Positions 8,446-14,635 of a stretch of 24,843 bases of DNA are shown here, in pieces. Made by a program: the position numbers and the translations under genes. Every line of letters begins with the position of its first letter. Position 1 is the first letter of the stretch. The notes under the pieces are model-generated. The model was given only the letters and a program-made list of their open reading frames with translations. It was not told the DNA's origin and searched no databases. The stretch lies in NCBI RefSeq assembly GCF_024708915.1, contig NZ_JANJXQ010000063.1, positions 1-24,843 of the forward strand, in the 5' to 3' direction. Origin of the DNA: Thiobacillus sp. GTDB lineage: Bacteria; Pseudomonadota; Gammaproteobacteria; Burkholderiales; Thiobacillaceae.

Positions 8446-9108
8446 ATGACGCTGAGCTACCACCTGCAGATCGTCAACCTGCTGGCAGCCCTGCTGCTGC
8501 TGATCTCCTTTGCCATGCTGTCGCAGCGCCGCATCGCCGGGCTCATCACCCTGTTCGCCTGGCAGGGCGCGGCGCTGGCGGCGTCGACCGCGCTGGTGGC
8601 CTGGTCGACCCAGCAGCACCACCTGTACTACTCGGCCGTGCTCACCCTGGCGCTCAAGGTGATCGCGATGCCCTGGTACTTCAACCGCATCGTGAAAAAA
8701 CTCGACGTCGACCGCGACGTCGAGCCGATGATCAACATCCCCACCACCATGCTGATCGGCATCGCGCTGGTGATCTTCGCCTTCAACCTGGCGCTGCCCA
8801 TCTCGGAACTGTCCGGCACGGTGATGCGCTCGACCCTGGGCATCGCACTCGCCTGCGTGCTGCTTGCCTTCCTCATGATGATCACCCGCAAAAAGGCGAT
8901 TCCCCAGGTGATCGGCTTTCTGGCGATGGAAAACAGTCTGTTCTTCGCCGCCACCAGCGCCACCTACGGCATGCCGCTGGTGGTGGAACTGGGCGTGGCG
9001 CTCGACGTGATGGTGGGGGTGTTCGTACTCTCCATCTTCTTCTTCCAGATTCGTGAAACCTTCGATTCGCTGGATCTGAAACACATGGAAAAGCTCAAGG
9101 AAAAATAA
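8446..9108 (+). CDS. hyfE: HyfE-like membrane subunit
   Basis: The 220-residue membrane protein matches HyfE in size (216 in E. coli), in helix-rich composition and in place between HyfC and HyfF. The C-terminal half (KAIPQVIGFLAMENSLFFAATSATYGMPLVVELGVALDVMVGVFVLSIFF) carries the acidic residues in helices typical of the NuoK-related part of HyfE. It presumably completes the ion channel between HyfC and the antiporter-like subunits. A good ribosome binding site (GGAGG) lies inside the end of hyfC, one base separates the genes, and the next gene begins 3 bases after its stop. Confidence 0.88.
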   Translation: MTLSYHLQIVNLLAALLLLISFAMLSQRRIAGLITLFAWQGAALAASTALVAWSTQQHHLYYSAVLTLALKVIAMPWYFNRIVKKLDVDRDVEPMINIPTTMLIGIALVIFAFNLALPISELSGTVMRSTLGIALACVLLAFLMMITRKKAIPQVIGFLAMENSLFFAATSATYGMPLVVELGVALDVMVGVFVLSIFFFQIRETFDSLDLKHMEKLKEK

Positions 9109-9111
9109 GTC

Positions 9112-10563
9112 GTGGAAATCTACTGGCTACTCGGCATTCCGTTGACCGGCGGCATCTTCCTGGCGCTGTGGGGCTGCCGCAGGCACGCGCCGGAAATCAA
9201 TGCGCTGTTCAGTCTGGCAACGCTGCTGGCGGCCGCGCTGCTGACCCACCGCATCATCGAGCAAGGCCCGATGATGGTGGGCGCCGGCTGGTTCTTCATC
9301 GACTCGTTCAACGTCTTCCTGGTCGCGCTGACCGCCTTCGTCGCCTTCACCACCGCGCTGTTCTCGCGCCCCTACATGCGGATCGAGACGGAGCACGGCA
9401 AGCTCAACGACCAGCGGCTGCGCCTGTATCACGCGAGTTACCAGATATTCATCGGCGCCATGCTGCTGGCGCTGACCACCAACAACATGGGCATCCTGTG
9501 GGTGGCCATGGAGGCCGCGACGCTGGCCACCGTGCTGCTGGTGTCGCTGTATCGCACCCCGGCCTCGCTGGAGGCGGCGTGGAAGTATTTCATTCTGTGC
9601 GGCGTCGGCATCGCGCTGGCGCTGTTCGGCACCATCCTGCTCTACTTCGCTGCGGAGAAGGTGCTCGGCTCGGGCGGCACCGCGCTGTTGTGGACGCATC
9701 TCAACGGCGTCAAGGCGCAGCTGGAGCCGACAGTGCTGTCGCTCGCCTTCGTCTTCCTGCTGGTCGGTTACGGCACCAAGGTCGGCCTGGCACCGCTGCA
9801 CAGCTGGCTGCCGGACGCCCACGCCGAAGGCCCGACCCCGGTGTCCGCCGTGCTCTCCGGCCTGCTGCTCAACGTCGCGCTGTACGCGGTGATGCGTTCC
9901 AAGGTGCTGGTCGACGGCGCGCTCGGCACCGACCTGGCGGGCAACCTGATGATGGGCTTCGGCCTCCTCTCGGTGGTGCTGGCCGCCTTCCTGATCAAGC
10001 GCCAGACCGACGTCAAGCGCATGTTCGCCTACTCCTCGATCGAGCACATGGGCCTCATCACCTTCGCCTTCGGCATGGGCGGCGCGGTGGCCAACTTTGC
10101 GGCGCTGCTGCACATGACCATGCACTCGCTCACCAAGTCGGCGATCTTCTTCGCCGTCGGCCACGCCACGCAGAAGGCCGGCACCCAGTTGATGGGCGGC
10201 ATCCGCGGCCTGATCCGCACCAATCCCACCATCGGCTGGGGCTTGATGCTGGGCACCGTCGCCATTCTCGGCGTGCCGCCGTTCGGTGTGTTCGCCAGCG
10301 AATTCCTCATCATCACCACCGCCATGCACGAACACCCCTGGGCCACGCCCTTCCTGCTGCTGGCGCTGGGGGTGGCCTTCGCCTCGATCTTCGGCAAGGT
10401 GCAGCCGATGGTATTCGGCGAGACCGAACTGCCGAAGCTGCCCTACCAGCCCGCACTGGCGCCGGTGTTCCTGCATCTGGGCCTGGTGCTGATGCTGGGT
10501 TTGTTCATTCCGCCCTACCTTGCCGGCTGGTACCGGCAGGCTGCGCAACTCCTGGGAGGCTGA
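9112..10563 (+). CDS. hyfF: HyfF-like proton-translocating membrane subunit (NuoM/N family), GTG start
   Basis: The 483-residue protein is a second antiporter-like subunit. It has Glu in VAMEAATLATVLLVSLY, Lys in LVGYGTKVGLAPLHSWLPDAHAEGPTPVSAVLSG, and the His/Lys motif MTMHSLTKSAIFFAVGHATQK, all characteristic of the family. It is a little shorter than E. coli HyfF (526). The frame starts at GTG 9112, 3 bases after the hyfE stop, with no better in-frame start nearby; initiation may depend on coupling. Two antiporter-like subunits (B and F) are present, against three in E. coli Hyf, because no HyfD-type gene exists here. It is followed after one base by the hyfG-like ATG. Confidence 0.9.
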   Translation: MEIYWLLGIPLTGGIFLALWGCRRHAPEINALFSLATLLAAALLTHRIIEQGPMMVGAGWFFIDSFNVFLVALTAFVAFTTALFSRPYMRIETEHGKLNDQRLRLYHASYQIFIGAMLLALTTNNMGILWVAMEAATLATVLLVSLYRTPASLEAAWKYFILCGVGIALALFGTILLYFAAEKVLGSGGTALLWTHLNGVKAQLEPTVLSLAFVFLLVGYGTKVGLAPLHSWLPDAHAEGPTPVSAVLSGLLLNVALYAVMRSKVLVDGALGTDLAGNLMMGFGLLSVVLAAFLIKRQTDVKRMFAYSSIEHMGLITFAFGMGGAVANFAALLHMTMHSLTKSAIFFAVGHATQKAGTQLMGGIRGLIRTNPTIGWGLMLGTVAILGVPPFGVFASEFLIITTAMHEHPWATPFLLLALGVAFASIFGKVQPMVFGETELPKLPYQPALAPVFLHLGLVLMLGLFIPPYLAGWYRQAAQLLGG

Positions 10564-10564
10564 A

Positions 10565-12169
10565 ATGAAGATCGGCGAACACGACTGGCATCTCGATCCG
10601 CTTGGCAAGCACATCTGGCGCGGCCGGATGGAAACCGGCCAGATGCTTGCGCTGGCACGCGCGGTCAAGGAAGAAGGGGGGCAGCTCGTCGCCCTGTGGG
10701 GTTCGGACGACCGTGCGCCGGGCGGCGGCTTCGGCATTCATGTCGCCCTGCTCACCAGTTCCGGACTTGCCTGGGTGAGTTGCGCCCTACCGGCCGATGC
10801 ACCGGCCTATCCCGACCTCGCCCACATCTTCCCGCAGGCCGACCGCATGCAGCGCGCGGCCTTCGACCTGCTCGGCATCCGCGCCAGCGACGCGGTGGAC
10901 CAGCGCAAGTGGCTGCGCCACACCGCCTGGGCCGAAGATGAATTCCCGTTGCGCAAGGACTTCACCCGCCTCACCCCTGATAGAACTACTAGCCATTCGA
11001 CTAAGCCCGCAAGCGGGCAAGTCGCTGGTTATCACCCCTCACCCCTCACGCCAACGGACGCCTACCCCTTCATCCGCGTCGAAGGCGAAGGCGTGCACGA
11101 GATCGCAGTCGGTCCGATCCATGCCGGCACCATCGAACCGGGCCACTTCCGCTTCTCAGTCATCGGCGAGCGCATCCTCAGGCTGGAAGAGCGCATGGGC
11201 TACACCCACAAGGGCACCGAAAAGCGCTTCGAGGGCATGGATATCGATACCGGCGCCAAGCTCGCCGGGCGGGTGTCCGGCGACACCCATAGCGCCTACA
11301 CCTGGGCCTACTGCATGGCGGTGGAAATGGCCACCGCCAGCACCGTGCCCGACCGCGCCGTGTGGCTGCGTGCACTGTTCCTGGAAATCGAGCGCATCGC
11401 CAATCATCTGGGCGACCTCGGCTACCTCGGCAACGACGTTGCGCTCGCCTTCGGCTTCATGCAGTTCTGGCGGCTGAAGGAAGACTGGCTGCGGCTCAGC
11501 GCGAAACTGTTCGGCCACCGCTACCTGTACGACCGCATCGTGCCGGGCGGGGTGACGGTCGACATCGACGACGGCGGCCGCGCAGAACTCGCGGCGGAAG
11601 CCGACCGCATCGAAGCGGAAGTGCGTTCGCTCAAGACCATCTACGACGAGCATGCCACGCTGCAGGACCGCTTCACCCACACCGGCATCGTGAAGCCCGA
11701 ACTGGCGGCCAGGCTGGGGCTGACCGGCCTGGCCGGCCGCGCCAGCGCGCAGGCCTGGGACGCCCGCGCCCAGTTTCCGCTGGCGCCCTATGACCAGCTC
11801 GACGTCAACATGGCGACCCAGCGGAGCGGCGACGTGCTGGCACGCGCCGAGGTGCGCTTTGCCGAAGTTCACGAATCGCTGCGGCTGGTGCGCGCGCTTC
11901 TCGAATGCCTGCCGGCGGGCGACCTGCATGCGCCGCTCACCGCCATTCAAAACGTGTGCGAAGGCATCGGCTGGGTGGAAGGTTGGCGCGGCGAAGTCGT
12001 GGTGGCGGTACGCATCGGCGCGGACGGCAGGCTCGACCGCGTGCACCCGCACGATCCCTCATGGCAGAACTGGCCGCTGGTGGAGGTGGGGGTACTCGGC
12101 AACATCGTTCCCGACTTCCCGCTCATCAACAAATCGTTCAACCTTTCCTACAGCGGAGTGGATTTATGA
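10565..12169 (+). CDS. hyfG: HyfG-like subunit (NuoC-NuoD fusion) lacking the [NiFe] ligands
   Basis: The 534-residue protein has an N-terminal NuoC-like domain (about 1-135, ending WAEDEFPLRKDF) and a C-terminal NuoD/hydrogenase-large-subunit domain (about 168-534, with VGPIHAGTIEPGHFRF and GYTHKGTEKRFEG). In real [NiFe] hydrogenases the L1 motif is RxCGxC; here it is RVSGDT (236-241). The L2 motif DPCxxC is replaced by NLSYSG (526-531) at the extreme C-terminus. All four nickel cysteines are therefore missing, as in energy-converting-hydrogenase-related (Ehr) proteins, and hydrogen chemistry is not expected. Residues about 138-165 between the domains are an abnormal insert derived from a repeat element. 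The ATG at 10565, one base after the hyfF stop, is chosen over an upstream in-frame ATG inside hyfF. Confidence 0.92.
   Translation: MKIGEHDWHLDPLGKHIWRGRMETGQMLALARAVKEEGGQLVALWGSDDRAPGGGFGIHVALLTSSGLAWVSCALPADAPAYPDLAHIFPQADRMQRAAFDLLGIRASDAVDQRKWLRHTAWAEDEFPLRKDFTRLTPDRTTSHSTKPASGQVAGYHPSPLTPTDAYPFIRVEGEGVHEIAVGPIHAGTIEPGHFRFSVIGERILRLEERMGYTHKGTEKRFEGMDIDTGAKLAGRVSGDTHSAYTWAYCMAVEMATASTVPDRAVWLRALFLEIERIANHLGDLGYLGNDVALAFGFMQFWRLKEDWLRLSAKLFGHRYLYDRIVPGGVTVDIDDGGRAELAAEADRIEAEVRSLKTIYDEHATLQDRFTHTGIVKPELAARLGLTGLAGRASAQAWDARAQFPLAPYDQLDVNMATQRSGDVLARAEVRFAEVHESLRLVRALLECLPAGDLHAPLTAIQNVCEGIGWVEGWRGEVVVAVRIGADGRLDRVHPHDPSWQNWPLVEVGVLGNIVPDFPLINKSFNLSYSGVDL
10990..11052. repeat. REP-like hairpin plus heptamer repeat inside hyfG
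   Basis: A nested inverted repeat lies in the coding sequence: TAGCCA (10990) pairs with TGGTTA (11026) allowing one G-U, CGACT (10998) with AGTCG (11020), and GCCCGC (11005) with GCGGGC (11013) around a 2-base loop. It is followed at 11033-11052 by CACCCCTCACCCCTCACGCC, the same heptamer family found between genes elsewhere in the window. The whole stretch stays in frame and encodes a low-complexity linker (residues about 138-165) between the NuoC-like and NuoD-like domains. Confidence 0.7.
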
Positions 12170-12173
12170 AAAT

Positions 12174-12264
12174 CGTGAGTCGTGAGGCGTCAGGCGTGAG
12201 GGGGAAAACCAGGCCCACGCTCCGTTCCGCCTTGCACCTCACGCCTCACGCCTAACCCCTCACC
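12174..12264. repeat. Inverted heptamer repeat between hyfG and hyfI
   Basis: Degenerate GTNAGGC units (12174-12204) are followed, after about 30 bases, by their inverse GCCTNAC units (12236-12264), making a long imperfect stem-loop that fills nearly the whole gap between the two genes. Short overlapping frames here, including one beginning at the ATG overlapping the hyfG stop at 12166, encode only repeat sequence and are not genes. Confidence 0.85.
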
Positions 12265-12271
12265 ATAAACC

Positions 12272-12805
12272 ATGGCTACACACCTCATCCTGCAGAAGAT
12301 CTTCCAGACCGGCATCGTCTCCGAACCGGCGCCGCAGGCCGACCCCGCGCTGCGCACCCGCGAGCAGGAACTGCACGCGGACATCCTCAAGGTATTCGGT
12401 CAGTCGGTGGCGATCCGCCACCTCGACGCCGGTTCCTGCAACGGCTGCGAACTGGAAATCCACGCGCTCAACGGACCGCACTACAACATCGAAGGCATGG
12501 GGGTGAAGTTCGTGGCCAGTCCGCGCCATGCCGACATGCTGCTGGTCACCGGCCCGGTCTCGCGCAACCTCGAAGTCGCGCTCAAGCGCACCTACGATGC
12601 CATGCCGGAACCCAAGTGGGTGGTTGCCATGGGCGACTGCGGCTGCAGCGGCGGACTATTCGGCGAGAGCTACGCCTCGTGCGGCAAGGTTGCCAACGTC
12701 ATCCCGGTCGACGTCGCAGTGCCGGGCTGCCCGCCCACCCCGACAGCCCTGTTGCAGGGCATTCTTGCGGCGGTCAGCCAGGGCCGGGAAAGCACCGGGA
12801 CTTAG
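12272..12805 (+). CDS. hyfI: HyfI-like iron-sulfur subunit (NuoB family)
   Basis: The 177-residue protein carries the NuoB/hydrogenase small-subunit motif CNGCELEIHALNGP (Cys56, Cys59), GDCGCSGG (Cys123, Cys125) and VPGCPPTP (Cys153). The four ligands of the proximal 4Fe-4S cluster are thus present although the partner HyfG has lost its nickel site. It is shorter than E. coli HyfI (252). No recognisable ribosome binding site precedes the ATG at 12272, and the upstream 100 bases are a repeat element, so the start and its coupling to hyfG may have been disturbed. It is the last gene of the operon. No HyfA/HyfH-type ferredoxin subunit is present, so the electron route to this cluster is unclear. 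Confidence 0.92.
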   Translation: MATHLILQKIFQTGIVSEPAPQADPALRTREQELHADILKVFGQSVAIRHLDAGSCNGCELEIHALNGPHYNIEGMGVKFVASPRHADMLLVTGPVSRNLEVALKRTYDAMPEPKWVVAMGDCGCSGGLFGESYASCGKVANVIPVDVAVPGCPPTPTALLQGILAAVSQGRESTGT

Positions 12806-12860
12806 GCGGGCGAATCGCGCCGCGCGCGACGGGCAGGCGGCCGGGCATTCGCAACGCCGC

Positions 12861-13109
12861 CTAGGATGCCTTGGCTTTGGGCTTTCTGCCGGGGCTGGCG
12901 GCCGGAATATAGCCCGATACCCGGCACAGCATCCCTTCGGTTTTCTTGCCCTTGATGAAGCGCGTCGAGTGGCACACGATGATGTCCCCCCGTTTCGACA
13001 TTTCCGTCAGATGAAGGCGCAAGTCCGCCAACGGGATTCGCGTTGCGGCGGCGATCTCGGAATCGAGCTGTTCGCCCCGCTCTTTCAGATATTGATGGAT
13101 TCTCTGCAT
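12861..13109 (-). CDS. Small winged-helix DNA-binding-like protein
   Basis: The 82-residue product (MQRIHQYLKERGEQLDSEIAAATRIPLADLRLHLTEMSKRGDIIVCHSTRF...) reads as a helix-turn-helix (EIAAATRIPLADLRLHLTEM) followed by a short wing (GDIIVCHSTRF) and a basic tail (PGRKPKAKAS). This suggests a small winged-helix regulator; no specific family is recognised. Its start overlaps the 3' end of the upstream spermidine-synthase-like gene by 25 bases on the same strand, so the two are co-transcribed. It converges with hyfI; the 55 bases between their stops hold GC-rich dyads but no T-tract terminator. Confidence 0.6.
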   Translation of the reverse strand: MQRIHQYLKERGEQLDSEIAAATRIPLADLRLHLTEMSKRGDIIVCHSTRFIKGKKTEGMLCRVSGYIPAASPGRKPKAKAS

Positions 13110-14026
13110 GGCTGGGTCACCTGGTTACTGGGAATGGCAAGACTTTGACGGCGGGAAGTCTTCACCCAACGCAATTCAGCCCCCTCCCGCAGGCTGTGCA
13201 CGATAGCTGAAAAATCGAGCGGGAACCGGTCGGCGAGTATCCCCGCCCGTTCCTCCAGCTGTTCCCAGTCGAGGGAACAGGCGGCTTCGGAAAAAGCAAA
13301 GCCTATATGATTGTCGCCGCCCGGAACAGTTCCCAGGTGCACGCGCCCGGCGAAGGCTTCGCTCAGCAAATCGAAGTGCCGGTACCAGTATTTGCTCGGC
13401 CCGGCGAAGTTGGCGACGAGCACGCCGCCCGCCCTGAGCCGGCGGCGCGCCGCCCGGTAGAAACCGCGATTGAGGAAAGTCGGGGCGATGCCGGCCGAGT
13501 CGAAGCCGTCCAGCAGCAGGACGTCGGTGTCGGCCTCGGCCGCGGGCAGATAATCGGCGGCGTCGGCCTGGACGATCGCCAGGCGCGTATCGTCGGGGAC
13601 GTCGAACTCGCCGCGCAGGGCAATGACGTCGGGGTCGACTTCGACCACGGTGAGGCGGGTGCGCGGCAGATGGCGATGGCAGAACTTGGCCAGCGAACCG
13701 CCCCCCAATCCAATCATCAGCACATGCCCCGGGTCGGGCGCGAACAACAGGAAAGCCATCATTTTGCGGGTATAGGCAAAATCGAGGGCGTAGGGATCGT
13801 CGAGGCGCATGGAGCTCTGGATGAAGTCCAGACCGAACAGCAGCTGCCGCGTCTCGCCATCGTCGATGATGAAAGGCCGGGAATAGCGGCCGCTCAGGAT
13901 CTGCTCATAGAGCCGCACCGGGTCGCCCTGCTCCGGTTCAAGCACGCGTACCGTGACGGGTTCGCCCGAGACGCTGCCCGGCAGTTCGAGCAGCGGTCGG
14001 GGTGCGGACTGCGTCTGCCCGCTCAT
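13085..14026 (-). CDS. Spermidine-synthase-like (SpeE fold) protein
   Basis: The 313-residue protein has the Rossmann methyltransferase-like core of polyamine aminopropyltransferases: the glycine-rich loop VLMIGLGGGSLAKF (about 102-115), the acidic strand end LTVVEVDPDVIAL, the DAADYLP motif and DVLLLDGFDSAGI. An N-terminal beta-rich part includes SMRLDDPYALDFAYTRKM. Bona fide SpeE proteins have similar organisation, but many such proteins of autotrophs are uncharacterised spermidine-synthase-like enzymes, so aminopropyl transfer to putrescine is only a possibility. The ATG at 14026 fits a normal N-terminus. It is unrelated in strand to its neighbours except the small winged-helix gene, which overlaps its end. 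Confidence 0.8.
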   Translation of the reverse strand: MSGQTQSAPRPLLELPGSVSGEPVTVRVLEPEQGDPVRLYEQILSGRYSRPFIIDDGETRQLLFGLDFIQSSMRLDDPYALDFAYTRKMMAFLLFAPDPGHVLMIGLGGGSLAKFCHRHLPRTRLTVVEVDPDVIALRGEFDVPDDTRLAIVQADAADYLPAAEADTDVLLLDGFDSAGIAPTFLNRGFYRAARRRLRAGGVLVANFAGPSKYWYRHFDLLSEAFAGRVHLGTVPGGDNHIGFAFSEAACSLDWEQLEERAGILADRFPLDFSAIVHSLREGAELRWVKTSRRQSLAIPSNQVTQPCRESINI

Positions 14027-14168
14027 CGACCGCCCCTGGCGGTGCGCACGGCGACACCCGCCCGCGGCAAGCCACCCTGCCGGGGTGGCAGGAGCGCTGG
14101 CGTGGCTCTCGGGTAAGGGGTGTCGGGTGTTTTATTCATCAAACCAACATCATCTTACATGGTGTCAA

Positions 14169-14189
14169 AATGATAATCCAGTTATCATT
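14169..14189. promoter_or_regulatory. Perfect palindrome AATGATAA-N5-TTATCATT, likely operator
   Basis: Two exact 8-bp arms surround TCCAG, 31 bases before the ATG of the ribbon-helix-helix gene. The left arm contains GATAAT, a plausible -10 element. Autoregulation by the downstream protein is the simplest reading. It resembles a Fur box, but the arms are two bases further apart than in the canonical site. Confidence 0.55.
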
Positions 14190-14219
14190 GAACGCACATC
14201 CCATGCACATGTTAGGCCC

Positions 14220-14420
14220 ATGGAAAACCGCACCGCCAGAATGACGTTCCTGATCGATCCGAGAAAGAAACAACTCTTCGAGGAAATCTGCTCACAGCAC
14301 GACCTCACCTCCTCGCAAGTGGTGCGCAGACTGATTCACCAGTACATCCTCGAGCATGCGGGATCGCGCGAGCTGCCCGAATGGCTGACGGCCCCCGCCG
14401 CCAACCCGAAGACCCAATAA
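14220..14420 (+). CDS. Ribbon-helix-helix (CopG/Arc-like) small protein
   Basis: The 66-residue protein begins MENRTARMTFLIDPRKKQLFEEICSQ: a short basic beta-strand (ARMTFLID) followed by two helices (PRKKQLFEEICSQHD and SSQVVRRLIHQYILEHA). This is the ribbon-helix-helix pattern of CopG/Arc-type regulators, with TSSQVVRRLI matching the common second-helix motif. Dimers of such proteins bind palindromes with the beta-ribbon, and a perfect palindrome lies immediately upstream. The Pro-rich C-terminal tail is not assigned. No toxin gene is adjacent, so an antitoxin role is not supported. The ATG at 14220 is chosen because upstream extensions encode non-homologous leader sequence. Confidence 0.72.
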   Translation: MENRTARMTFLIDPRKKQLFEEICSQHDLTSSQVVRRLIHQYILEHAGSRELPEWLTAPAANPKTQ

Positions 14421-14525
14421 GCCAGGACAGCAGAACCCTGCGCCTGCTTTGGCGCGCCTTCCGGCATTCGGGCGGGGCCATGCCACCGCTCGGCTACGCC
14501 GGCATTAGCCCGCCGAAGGCGTCCG

Positions 14526-14561
14526 TCACCGTGTCAGGCCCGCATAAAGCAGCGGGAGCTT
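14526..14561 (-). pseudogene. Duplicated remnant of the 3' end of cbbO
   Basis: On the minus strand this piece encodes KLPLLYAGLTR followed by TGA, identical in protein to the last 11 residues and stop of the intact cbbO, but with several synonymous differences. Immediately upstream in the same frame is TAA, so nothing longer is encoded. It lies about 110 bases beyond the true cbbO stop and is a decayed partial duplication or recombination scar. The surrounding 14421-14635 holds no gene. Confidence 0.75.
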
Positions 14562-14587
14562 TTAGCTCCGGCCGCCGCTTCGCGCCT

Positions 14588-14607
14588 TAACTTGCTGAAG
14601 CAAGTTA
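14588..14607. repeat. Perfect 9-bp hairpin downstream of cbbO
   Basis: TAACTTGCT-GA-AGCAAGTTA forms a perfect stem 29 bases past the cbbO stop. It lacks a T-tract, so it is more likely a 3'-end mRNA hairpin or repeat remnant than a simple rho-independent terminator. A second dyad, GGAGCT-TTT-AGCTCC, lies at 14555-14569. Confidence 0.5.
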
Positions 14608-14635
14608 GCCTGCACTGAAAGCTGCCGGCCACCCC

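Noticed and set aside
12166..12255. Short coding frame starting at the hyfG stop overlap
   Set aside because: It encodes only translated heptamer repeat and stops before hyfI.
5488..12805. Respiratory complex I (nuo) operon
   Set aside because: Gene order and types (HyfB, C, E, F, fused C-D, B) follow hydrogenase 4, and the NADH module (NuoE, F, G), NuoI, NuoA and NuoJ are absent.
14169..14189. Canonical Fur box
   Set aside because: The arms are TGATAAT-like but their spacing is two bases longer than the consensus inverted repeat, and the downstream gene has no iron link.
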